NCBI GenBank assembly: GCA_018664745.1
Contig: JABJNS010000134.1
Coordinates: 1-9,417 of the forward strand
Origin: Flavobacteriales bacterium
GTDB lineage: Bacteria; Bacteroidota; Bacteroidia; Flavobacteriales; BACL11
Direction of reading: 5' to 3'
Length of the DNA stretch: 9,417 nucleotides
Shown: piece after piece, positions 1 to 6,564 of the stretch
Layout: each line of letters starts with the position of its first letter
Numbering within the stretch: the first letter of the stretch is position 1
Translations under genes and position numbers: made by a program
Notes under the pieces: generated by a model
Told to the model about the DNA's origin: nothing
Databases searched by the model: none
What the model saw: the letters and a program-made list of their open reading frames with translations, nothing else

Positions 1-212
1 ATTTGGATGATGTAAGCACAACTTTTGTGGGTGGAAATGGAGAGCCGTATCCTTTAGAGATGACTAGAGATGCTATTGAACTCTCAGATCCAATATCTAC
101 TCATTCCACAGGCGACCAAAGAGGTGATCCTAACAAAAAAGATTGGTATTCATTTGCAGGAATTACTTTAAGTTTCAAACTTAACAACAACACTAAAGGT
201 TGCGATTACTAA
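1..212 (+). CDS. DUF6089 / PorG-like outer-membrane protein, C-terminal fragment
   Basis: Only the last 70 codons are present. The reading frame is already open at the window edge and begins LDDVSTTFVGG, so the true start lies upstream; the TTG at position 3 is an internal Leu codon. The remnant has an LDDVSTT motif, a QRGDP segment and a final beta-strand-like stretch WYSFAGITLSFKL followed by a short Cys-containing tail. As I recall the family, this matches the C-terminus of DUF6089 proteins, the group that includes PorG, an outer-membrane beta-barrel protein linked to type IX secretion in some members. The uppS start follows 21 nt after the stop on the same strand, the order usual in Flavobacteriales, which supports the call. 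Family identity is fairly likely; a role in type IX secretion cannot be judged from this fragment. Confidence 0.72.
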   Translation, partial: LDDVSTTFVGGNGEPYPLEMTRDAIELSDPISTHSTGDQRGDPNKKDWYSFAGITLSFKLNNNTKGCDY

Positions 213-233
213 AATCTATTTCAGTAAAATTCT

Positions 234-956
234 ATGGAAGAAATAGATAAAGATAACTTACCAAAACATATTGCCATTACCATGGACGGAAATGGTAGAT
301 GGGCAAAAACAAAAGGGAAACTAAGAGTTTTTGGACACAAAAATGGTGTAAAAGCAGTACGCGATACTGTTGAGGGAGCAGCTGAAATTGGCATTAAATA
401 CCTTACGCTTTATGCTTTTTCAACTGAAAACTGGAATCGTCCTGAAAAAGAAGTAAATGCTTTAATGACCCTTTTAGTTTCAGCAATTAACAAAGAAACT
501 AAAACCTTAATGGATAATAATATCCGATTGAGTGCTATTGGTGATATTGAGAAACTACCTTCAAAAGCTCAAACAGAGTTACAAGAAGCAATAGAAAAAA
601 CAAAGGATAATACACGCATGACTTTGGTGCTAGCATTAAGCTATAGTAGTAGGTGGGAAATCTTAAATGCAGTACGAAACATCATTAAAGATGGAAAAAA
701 AGCTGAAGAAATAAATGAAACTACTTTTCAGCAATATCTAACTACAAAAAGCGTTCCTGACCCTGAATTACTCATAAGAACAAGTGGAGAATATAGAATA
801 AGTAATTTCCTTTTATGGCAAATTGCTTATTCCGAACTCTATTTTACAGATACACTTTGGCCTGATTTTAGAAGAACTGATCTATACAAAGCAATATTGA
901 ATTATCAAAATAGAGAAAGAAGATTTGGAAAAACAACAGAACAATTACAAAAATAG
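234..956 (+). CDS. uppS: Undecaprenyl diphosphate synthase (cis-isoprenyl transferase)
   Basis: This 240-residue cytoplasmic enzyme condenses isopentenyl diphosphate onto farnesyl diphosphate in cis. The product is the C55 lipid carrier used for peptidoglycan and surface polysaccharides. The N-terminal motif MDGNGRWAK (residues 17-25) contains the catalytic Asp18. The segment YAFSTENWNRP (60-70) is the second conserved block, and RTSGEYR (182-188) followed by NFLLWQ is the diphosphate-binding block near the C-terminus. Length is normal for the family. The ATG lies 21 nt after the preceding stop with no obvious Shine-Dalgarno sequence. The next gene, bamA, begins 4 nt after the TAG, so the two are almost certainly co-transcribed and probably translationally linked. 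The usual GGR of block III reads SSR here (138-140), a variant I believe is common in Bacteroidota. Confidence 0.96.
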   Translation: MEEIDKDNLPKHIAITMDGNGRWAKTKGKLRVFGHKNGVKAVRDTVEGAAEIGIKYLTLYAFSTENWNRPEKEVNALMTLLVSAINKETKTLMDNNIRLSAIGDIEKLPSKAQTELQEAIEKTKDNTRMTLVLALSYSSRWEILNAVRNIIKDGKKAEEINETTFQQYLTTKSVPDPELLIRTSGEYRISNFLLWQIAYSELYFTDTLWPDFRRTDLYKAILNYQNRERRFGKTTEQLQK

Positions 957-960
957 AATT

Positions 961-3474
961 TTGAAAAAATTTGCACTCATATTATTAAGCTTCCTAAGTA
1001 TAAATCTTAGCGCACAAACAACTGAAAAAATAGACTATTCTAATCCAAAAAGCTATGAGATTGGAGGAATTATGGTAAAAGGTGCTGACAACTTAAATAA
1101 CAGTACACTAATAACTATCTCAGGGTTAACTGTAGGAGAAAATATTACAATTCCTAGTGACAATATTAGCCAGGCTATCCTAAAACTATGGAAAGAAGGC
1201 TTATTCTCAGATGTAGATATTACAATTGAAAAAATAGTAGAAAACACTGTATTTTTAAACATCAATCTAGTAGAAAATAGTCGCCTATCTAAGTTTAAGT
1301 TTAAAGGAAAAATAAGTAAGTCAGACATTACTACTTTAAAAGAAGATTTAAAGTTAATGAGAGGAAAAATCCTTACTCAAAACTTAATAAATAACAGCAC
1401 AAATCTTATCAAAACCTATTATATAAATAAAGGTTTTTTGAATGTTAGTGTAGGCTACTTAACTACAGTTGATTCTGCTACTGCAAATTCTGAAAATCTA
1501 ATTTTCAACATCAATAAAGGTAAGAAAGTTAAGATTAAAGAAATAAAAATAATTGGAAGAAGTAAACTAGCAAATACCAATAAAACATTCTTAAATAGAA
1601 AGGATACTGTCTATGCCTTAAGCGACAAAAAGGTAAGGAAAAGTATGAAAGAAACAAAAGCAAAAAATTGGTGGCGAATCTTCAAGGTTTCAAAATTTAT
1701 TGATGATAACTATATTGATGATAAAGCAAAACTTATTGCAAAATATAATGAAGTAGGATATCGAGATGCTCGTATTACAAACGACACAACCTACCTAAAT
1801 AAGGACAATACTTTAAGTGTTGAAATCACTATTAATGAAGGAGAACCTTATAAATTTGGCAAGATAAATTTTGTTGGAAATAAAGTTTATTCTTCTGAAA
1901 AACTAAAACTACAATTAGGAATTAAAGAAGGGGATGTGTTTGACCAATCTATTTTAGATGCTCGTTTATTTGGAAGTCCTGACGGAAACGACATTAGTTC
2001 ACTTTATTTGGATGATGGTTATTTATTCTTTAATGCTACACCTGTTGAGGTAGCTGCTAATAATAGAAATATTGATCTTGAAATCAGGATTTATGAAGGG
2101 AAGCAAGCTAGAGTAAACAAAGTAATGATCAAGGGAAATACTAAAACAAATGACCATGTGATTATGCGTGAGATTCGTACTCGTCCTGGGGATTTATTTA
2201 AGCGTTCTGACATTATGCGTTCACAAAGAGAATTATCACAAATGGCATTTTTTGATCCAGAAGCATTTGATGTAAAAGTAGAGCCAGATCCAGCTAGAAA
2301 TGAAGTAGACATCACCTATGTGCTGGCTGAAAAATCAGCTTCACAAATTCAACTGCAAGGAGGTTGGGGAGCAAACAGGATTGTAGGGTCATTAAACCTT
2401 GTATTTGATAATTTCTCTACTCAAAATATATTAAACAGAAAAAGTTGGAAACCACTTCCCTCTGGAGATGGGCAAAGGCTAGCCTTAACAGCATCATCTA
2501 ATGGGGCCTACTACCAAAATTATAATATCTCATTTACTGAACCATGGTTAGGAGGTAAAAAACCAAATGCCTTAACAGTTTCTCTTTATAAATCAGTATC
2601 ATCTAACGGACAAGATGGAGACAATAGAGAGGCAATAGAAATATTAGGATTAACGGTTGGCTTAGGAAAAAGGTTAAAATACCCTGATGACTATTTCACA
2701 ATCTATAACGGAATTAATTTCCAACAATATAAATTAGTTAACTCTCAATCCTTTTTCACTTTTAAAGATGGATTTTCTAATAATGTAAATTACAATATCC
2801 GATTAGGAAGGAATTCAGTTGACCAATTAATTTTCCCAAGAAGAGGGTCTAATTTCTCATTGAGTTTGAAAGTTACACCTCCTTTTTCTTTATTTGACGG
2901 AACAGAAGATTATAGCACAGTAAGTGACCAAGAGAAATTCAAATTTATTGAATATTACAAATGGAAATATAAATCCTCATGGTATTCAGCTTTTACTGAC
3001 AAGCTAGTATTAGCTACAAAAATAGAAATGGGATTATTGGGCGCTTACAACAATAACCTTGGTGTTGCTCCTTTCGAAAGATTCTATGTTGGAGGTGACG
3101 GATTAAGTGGTATGGGAATGGTGTATGACGGTAGAGAACTTATCTCACTAAGAGGATATAGTAATAATTCCATTTCACCACAAACAGGAGGTACTATTTA
3201 TAACAAATATACTGCAGAGATGAGGTATGCATTAAGTTTAAACCCAAGTTCAACTATCTATGCTTTAGGATTTATGGAGGCTGGAAATGCCTGGGATAAT
3301 TTTGATAATTTTAATCCTTTTGGTGTAAAACGATCAGCAGGATTTGGAGTAAGAATAATGTTACCAATGATTGGAATGATGGGACTAGACTATGGTTGGG
3401 GACTTGATGATATTGCTGGCAGACCTGATGCAAATGGTGGACAGTTTCACTTCTCTATAGGTCAACAATTTTAA
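961..3474 (+). CDS. bamA: BamA, outer-membrane protein assembly factor
   Basis: BamA is the central component of the BAM complex, which folds and inserts beta-barrel proteins into the outer membrane. The chosen TTG start gives 837 residues and an excellent signal peptide, MKKFALILLSFLSINLSAQ. A TTG at 925 in the same frame would add 12 polar residues inside uppS. The first in-frame ATG, at 1072, would remove the signal peptide. Five POTRA domains can be placed roughly at residues 32-104, 108-188, 190-293, 296-378 and 380-458. The third has a Lys- and Trp-rich insertion (KNWWRIFKVSKF) that I regard as usual for this phylum. The 16-strand barrel occupies about 459-837. It includes the loop-6 motif LRGY (RGY at 731-733) and ends in Phe, as expected for a BAM-recognised C-terminal strand. 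The neighbours uppS and two ompH genes form the usual envelope operon. Confidence 0.95.
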   Translation: MKKFALILLSFLSINLSAQTTEKIDYSNPKSYEIGGIMVKGADNLNNSTLITISGLTVGENITIPSDNISQAILKLWKEGLFSDVDITIEKIVENTVFLNINLVENSRLSKFKFKGKISKSDITTLKEDLKLMRGKILTQNLINNSTNLIKTYYINKGFLNVSVGYLTTVDSATANSENLIFNINKGKKVKIKEIKIIGRSKLANTNKTFLNRKDTVYALSDKKVRKSMKETKAKNWWRIFKVSKFIDDNYIDDKAKLIAKYNEVGYRDARITNDTTYLNKDNTLSVEITINEGEPYKFGKINFVGNKVYSSEKLKLQLGIKEGDVFDQSILDARLFGSPDGNDISSLYLDDGYLFFNATPVEVAANNRNIDLEIRIYEGKQARVNKVMIKGNTKTNDHVIMREIRTRPGDLFKRSDIMRSQRELSQMAFFDPEAFDVKVEPDPARNEVDITYVLAEKSASQIQLQGGWGANRIVGSLNLVFDNFSTQNILNRKSWKPLPSGDGQRLALTASSNGAYYQNYNISFTEPWLGGKKPNALTVSLYKSVSSNGQDGDNREAIEILGLTVGLGKRLKYPDDYFTIYNGINFQQYKLVNSQSFFTFKDGFSNNVNYNIRLGRNSVDQLIFPRRGSNFSLSLKVTPPFSLFDGTEDYSTVSDQEKFKFIEYYKWKYKSSWYSAFTDKLVLATKIEMGLLGAYNNNLGVAPFERFYVGGDGLSGMGMVYDGRELISLRGYSNNSISPQTGGTIYNKYTAEMRYALSLNPSSTIYALGFMEAGNAWDNFDNFNPFGVKRSAGFGVRIMLPMIGMMGLDYGWGLDDIAGRPDANGGQFHFSIGQQF

Positions 3475-3475
3475 T

Positions 3476-3483
3476 TAAGTTTG
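3476..3483 (+). promoter_or_regulatory. Possible internal -7 box upstream of the first ompH gene
   Basis: The sequence TAAGTTTG is an exact match to the Bacteroidota -7 consensus TAnnTTTG. It begins 2 nt after the bamA stop and 19 nt before the ompH ATG. No TTG is present at the usual 17-23 nt upstream, so only half of a promoter is visible. If active, it would give the chaperone genes extra transcription independent of uppS-bamA, with a very short leader. An 8-mer of this composition can occur by chance in AT-rich DNA. Confidence 0.33.
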
Positions 3484-3502
3484 TACACTAAAATTTAAAA
3501 TA

Positions 3503-4009
3503 ATGAAAAAGATACTTTTAATACTAGTTGTTAGTTTTTTAACGACAACTACACAAGCACAAAAGTTTGCTTATGTGGATACTGACTATATCTTAAATAA
3601 GATTCCTGACTTTAAACAAGCACAAGATAAGCTTGATGCACTTTCAGCTGATTGGCAGAAAGAAATTGAAAATAAATATGCAGATGTTGAGCAAATGTAT
3701 CGCGCCTATCAGCAAGAGCAAGTTTTACTTACTGATGACATGAAAGTAAAAAGAGAAGATGCTATTATTAAAAAAGAAACTGCTGCTAAAAATTTGCAAC
3801 AAAAATACTTTGGACCTGAAGGAGAGTTGTACATCAAACGACAAGAATTAATAAAGCCTATACAGGATAAGATATATGATGCTATTCAGCAATTAGCTGC
3901 TAACAATAAATACGCTATCGTTTTTGATAGTTCAAGTGACTTAATTATGCTTTATAAAAACAACAACTTGGACAAAAGCGACAAAGTACTTGATTTAATG
4001 GGCTACTAA
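3503..4009 (+). CDS. OmpH/Skp-family periplasmic chaperone, first copy
   Basis: This 168-residue protein begins with a clear signal peptide, MKKILLILVVSFLTTTTQAQ. The mature part opens with FAYVDTDYILNKIPDF, the conserved OmpH/Skp N-terminal strand. A long charged, Gln/Lys/Glu-rich helical region follows (about residues 40-135), fitting the coiled-coil tentacles of Skp. The C-terminus (YAIVFDSSSDLIMLY) is the conserved return strand. Skp trimers bind unfolded outer-membrane proteins in the periplasm and keep them soluble for BamA, encoded just upstream. The start is an ATG 28 nt after the bamA stop. The family assignment is secure; client specificity and any difference from the second copy cannot be read from sequence. 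Confidence 0.92.
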   Translation: MKKILLILVVSFLTTTTQAQKFAYVDTDYILNKIPDFKQAQDKLDALSADWQKEIENKYADVEQMYRAYQQEQVLLTDDMKVKREDAIIKKETAAKNLQQKYFGPEGELYIKRQELIKPIQDKIYDAIQQLAANNKYAIVFDSSSDLIMLYKNNNLDKSDKVLDLMGY

Positions 4010-4017
4010 TTAAAATT

Positions 4018-4054
4018 ACAAACAACAACTAAAACAACAATAACAAACAACAAA
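4018..4054 (+). other. G-free, A/C-rich leader before the second ompH gene
   Basis: These 37 bases are A or C except for two T residues, and contain no G at all. The composition is CAA/ACA-rich up to the ATG. Such a leader cannot fold stably on itself and carries no Shine-Dalgarno sequence. Unstructured A-rich leaders are a known way for Bacteroidota to favour initiation without Shine-Dalgarno pairing. Its role here is inferred from composition only. Confidence 0.45.
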
Positions 4055-4552
4055 ATGAAAAAAATTACCTTTTTAGCACTTTTAAGTGTGTTTACTTTAA
4101 GCTCAATGGCTCAAAACAAATTTGGATACATTGATTCACAAGAACTTTTAATATTAATGCCTGAACGCAAAACAGCAGAAGCTGAAGTGCAAAACTTTGC
4201 AAAAAGTTTAGAAGCACAATTAGGATCAATGACAGCTGAATACCAACAAAGCGTGCAGGAATACCAAGCAAATGAAGCAACTTATACTGATTTGGTAAAG
4301 CAAGATAAAATTGCTGAAATCACAGGATTAGAACAAAGAATTCAAGCGTTTCAACAAAATGCACAACAGTCATTACAAACTAAAGAACAAGAATTATTAG
4401 AGCCTATTTTAGCGAAAGCAAGAAAAGCAATTGAGGATGTAGCTACTGAAGGAAACTTCACTTATATCTTTGACAAAAGCATTGGCTCAATCCTTTATGC
4501 TAAGGATAGCGAAAATGTACTTAACTTAGTAAAAAAGAAATTAGGACTTTAA
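4055..4552 (+). CDS. OmpH/Skp-family periplasmic chaperone, second copy
   Basis: This 165-residue protein has the signal peptide MKKITFLALLSVFTLSSMAQ, then the OmpH start strand FGYIDSQELLILMPE. A long Gln/Glu-rich helical region (about residues 40-130) is predicted to form the coiled-coil arms, and the C-terminal strand is FTYIFDKSIGSILYA. It is a tandem paralogue of the gene before it, similar in length and layout but clearly diverged. Two ompH genes after bamA is the normal arrangement in many Bacteroidota. The copies may form separate or mixed trimers, which sequence alone does not decide. It is the last gene of the envelope operon; a terminator hairpin begins 25 nt after its stop codon. 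Confidence 0.92.
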   Translation: MKKITFLALLSVFTLSSMAQNKFGYIDSQELLILMPERKTAEAEVQNFAKSLEAQLGSMTAEYQQSVQEYQANEATYTDLVKQDKIAEITGLEQRIQAFQQNAQQSLQTKEQELLEPILAKARKAIEDVATEGNFTYIFDKSIGSILYAKDSENVLNLVKKKLGL

Positions 4553-4577
4553 TTTAAACGATTAAATCCCTCATTTT

Positions 4578-4606
4578 AAAAAGCATCTTTATAAGGTGCT
4601 TTTTTT
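4578..4606 (+). terminator. Rho-independent terminator of the uppS-bamA-ompH-ompH operon
   Basis: A 12-bp stem (AAAAAGCATCTT paired with AAGGTGCTTTTT, one T-G wobble) closes a TAT triloop at 4590-4592. The T-run at 4600-4606 forms part of the 3' arm and the tail. It sits 25 nt after the second ompH stop and 13 nt before the murI ATG, separating the envelope operon from murI. Confidence 0.85.
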
Positions 4607-4619
4607 ATATCTTTATCTC

Positions 4620-5420
4620 ATGAAAAAATCTCCTATTGGTATATTTGATTCTGGCATTGGCGGGCTTACTATTGCTCATGCCTTAAAAGAAAAACTGCCA
4701 AATGAGAACATCATCTATTTTGGAGATACTGAGCATTTGCCTTATGGTGAAAAATCCAAAACAGCCATACAGAATTTTAGTAAGAAAATTACTCAATTCT
4801 TATTAGAGAAAGAATGCAAAACAATAATTATTGCTTGCAATAGTGCTTCTTCAGTAGCGTACAAATTAGTAAAAGAATTAGCTGGAAACACTCCTGTATT
4901 TAATGTGATAAATCCTGTAGTAGCGGAAGTAGTAAAACAATGTGCCGAATATAATATTGGTGTAATTGGCACAAAAGCAACTATACAATCTAACATTTAT
5001 GAAACTGAAATAAAAGTACTTTGTAATTTTGCCAAAGTATCCTCTTTGGCTACTCCCCTTTTAGCACCTATGATTGAGGAAGGTTTCATTAATGAGGATA
5101 TTAGTCATACCGTTATTGCTAATTATTTGTCCAACCCAAAACTAGCTGAAATTGACCATTTGATATTGGCATGTACGCATTACCCTTTAATTCATCAAGA
5201 GATAAAAGATTATTACAAAGGAAAAGTGAATGTGATTGATTCGGCAAACATAGTAGCTAAACACATTGCAAAACAACTTGAAAAAAATAATTTACTGAGT
5301 AATAGCAATGAAACTGAACATCATTTTTATGTTTCCAACTATACTGAGTCCTTTGAGAAAAGTGCTAAATTCTTTTTTCAGGAGGACTTAAAATTGGAAG
5401 AAGTAAATCTCTGGGATTAA
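4620..5420 (+). CDS. murI: Glutamate racemase
   Basis: This 266-residue cytoplasmic enzyme interconverts L- and D-glutamate, supplying D-Glu for peptidoglycan. The N-terminal loop IGIFDSGIGGLT (residues 6-17) holds the conserved Asp-Ser. The two catalytic cysteines are Cys73 in IIACNSAS and Cys185 in LACTHYP, with His187 next to the latter. The substrate-phase motif FGDTEHLPYGEKS (34-46) is also present. The ATG at 4620 is preferred because the in-frame extension back to 4596 would start inside the terminator hairpin. The leader after the terminator is only 13 nt. A TATCTTTA sequence at 4608-4615 is one base off a -7 box, so a nearly leaderless transcript is possible, or read-through from the operon. 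The gene's TAA overlaps the stop codon of the convergent gene by 4 nt. Confidence 0.96.
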   Translation: MKKSPIGIFDSGIGGLTIAHALKEKLPNENIIYFGDTEHLPYGEKSKTAIQNFSKKITQFLLEKECKTIIIACNSASSVAYKLVKELAGNTPVFNVINPVVAEVVKQCAEYNIGVIGTKATIQSNIYETEIKVLCNFAKVSSLATPLLAPMIEEGFINEDISHTVIANYLSNPKLAEIDHLILACTHYPLIHQEIKDYYKGKVNVIDSANIVAKHIAKQLEKNNLLSNSNETEHHFYVSNYTESFEKSAKFFFQEDLKLEEVNLWD

Positions 5421-5932
5421 TCTTTAAACCAAGAGGAGTACATTACATAATTATTGGATATCCCTTCAATCAAACGGCCTGTTTGTTCAGCATTTAATTG
5501 TTTTACTTTTTTAGCTGGAATTCCTGCATAGATTGTTCCTGATTCAATATGCGTACCTTCCAAAACTACTGCTCCTGCTGCAATAATTGAATTACTTTCT
5601 ACTACTACTCCATCCATTACAATAGCACCCATTCCCACCAATACATTATCCTTTATTGTGCAACCATGCACCAAAGCATTATGTCCAACAGACACATTAT
5701 TTCCTAAAATAGTAGCTGCTTTTTGGTATGTACAATGAATTACAGCACCATCTTGAATATTTACTTTATTTCCTATTCTTATAGAGTTTACATCCCCCCT
5801 AACCACAGCTGAAAACCATACACTACATTCATTACCCATTTCAACATCACCTACTACAGTTGCATTTTCTGCCAGGTATATATCTTCACCAAAAACTGGA
5901 CTTTTACCTTTTACACTTTTTATCAATGCCAT
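5417..5932 (-). CDS. Gamma-class carbonic anhydrase-like hexapeptide-repeat protein
   Basis: This 171-residue protein is built mostly of left-handed beta-helix hexapeptide repeats (about residues 14-135), then a C-terminal helix. Three histidines sit where the gamma-carbonic anhydrase family binds metal: His66 in VIHC, and His84 and His89 in VGHNALVHGC. Arg45-Gly-Asp47 and Gln60-Asp61 are also kept. The protein could therefore hydrate CO2, but many bacterial members of the family (YrdA/PaaY types) have weak or other activities, so the reaction is uncertain. The trimer and cytoplasmic location are inferred from the family. I chose the ATG giving MALIKSVKGKSP. A TTG nine codons further upstream is unlikely because it would overlap the promoter element. 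The gene is convergent with murI (4-nt overlap) and divergent from nfu. Confidence 0.9.
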   Translation of the reverse strand: MALIKSVKGKSPVFGEDIYLAENATVVGDVEMGNECSVWFSAVVRGDVNSIRIGNKVNIQDGAVIHCTYQKAATILGNNVSVGHNALVHGCTIKDNVLVGMGAIVMDGVVVESNSIIAAGAVVLEGTHIESGTIYAGIPAKKVKQLNAEQTGRLIEGISNNYVMYSSWFKD

Positions 5933-5946
5933 ACTATTTTTGTTTG

Positions 5947-5954
5947 TATTTTTG
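5947..5954 (+). promoter_or_regulatory. Candidate -7 box for the nfu operon
   Basis: TATTTTTG matches TAnnTTTG exactly and ends 16 nt before the nfu ATG, giving a leader of roughly 10 nt. No TTG is found 17-23 nt upstream, so the -33 element is weak or absent. Position in the only gap upstream of nfu supports a real promoter. It faces a second box on the other strand, 2 nt away. Confidence 0.55.
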
Positions 5955-5956
5955 CA

Positions 5957-5964
5957 CAAAAGTA
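5957..5964 (-). promoter_or_regulatory. Candidate -7 box for the gamma-carbonic anhydrase-like gene
   Basis: Read on the minus strand this is TACTTTTG, an exact TAnnTTTG. It lies 24 nt before the ATG of the leftward gene. A TTG at -33 is missing in the expected interval, which falls inside the nfu coding start. Only 2 nt separate it from the plus-strand box, so two polymerases could hardly occupy both at once. Confidence 0.5.
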
Positions 5965-5970
5965 AACATT

Positions 5971-6564
5971 ATGAATTATAGTATCTATGCCGAGAGCACT
6001 CCAAATCCTGGAGTGATGAAATTTGTAGCTAACCGCATGTTAGTGGACAAAAGTATTGAGATTACAAAAGCTGAACAAGCACAAGACATTTCAGTTGCTA
6101 AAGCTTTATTTAATTTTCCTTTTGTTAAGAGCTTGTACTTAAGTTCAAACTTTATTTCAATTGCAAAAACTGATAATGTAGAATGGGATATGATTGCCAT
6201 GCAGTTGCGTATTTTTATTGCTGATTTCTTAAATGAAGAAGGATTAAAAAACTATACAGAACATATTACTGAAGAGGAAATAATCAAAGAAGAAGTGAAA
6301 GAAGTTACCTCAGAAGAACCGATTAGTTTCACAGAAAAAGAAGAGGCAATAATTGACCTATTGAATGAGTACATAAAACCAGCTGTTGAATCAGATGGAG
6401 GAGCAATTACATTTCACTCCTATATTGGAGATGTTGTAACGGTAAATTTAAAAGGAGCTTGTAGCGGATGTCCTTCTTCAACTAGTACTTTAAAAGGAGG
6501 AATAGAAAGTTTACTCAACCAAAAAGTAGATCCAAATATTGTGGTCAGAGCAAATGAACAATAG
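5971..6564 (+). CDS. Nfu-type iron-sulfur cluster carrier protein
   Basis: This 197-residue cytoplasmic protein probably carries assembled Fe-S clusters to target enzymes. The N-terminal Nfu_N domain (about residues 3-88) starts with the hallmark YAESTPNPGVMKF. An acidic, Glu/Lys-rich linker spans about 97-118. The C-terminal NifU-like domain (about 120-190) carries the cluster-binding CxxC, Cys164 and Cys167, in GACSGCPSS. Both domains are complete, and length is normal for the Nfu_N plus NifU layout. The ATG at 5971 starts exactly at the family N-terminus; upstream frame extension would run into the divergent gene. It overlaps the following outer-membrane protein gene by 11 nt, so they share a transcript. 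Two Fe-S proteins are encoded about 1 kb downstream and could be clients, though this is only proximity. Confidence 0.93.
   Translation: MNYSIYAESTPNPGVMKFVANRMLVDKSIEITKAEQAQDISVAKALFNFPFVKSLYLSSNFISIAKTDNVEWDMIAMQLRIFIADFLNEEGLKNYTEHITEEEIIKEEVKEVTSEEPISFTEKEEAIIDLLNEYIKPAVESDGGAITFHSYIGDVVTVNLKGACSGCPSSTSTLKGGIESLLNQKVDPNIVVRANEQ

Noticed and set aside
925..960. Upstream TTG as the bamA start
   Set aside because: It would add 12 polar residues before an already ideal signal peptide and overlap uppS.
1053..1328. Minus-strand open frame opposite bamA (and a similar one at 2091-2315)
   Set aside because: They are antisense to strongly conserved BamA domains, with no recognisable domain or start context.
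4596..4619. N-terminal extension of murI
   Set aside because: It starts within the terminator hairpin, and the family N-terminus (MKKSPIGIFDSG) begins at the ATG at 4620.
5933..5959. Longer start of the gamma-carbonic anhydrase-like gene
   Set aside because: It needs a TTG inside the predicted -7 box; the ATG at 5932 matches the family start.
5860..5970. N-terminal extension of nfu in the same frame
   Set aside because: It overlaps the divergent gene and both promoter boxes, and the Nfu_N domain starts directly at the ATG at 5971.
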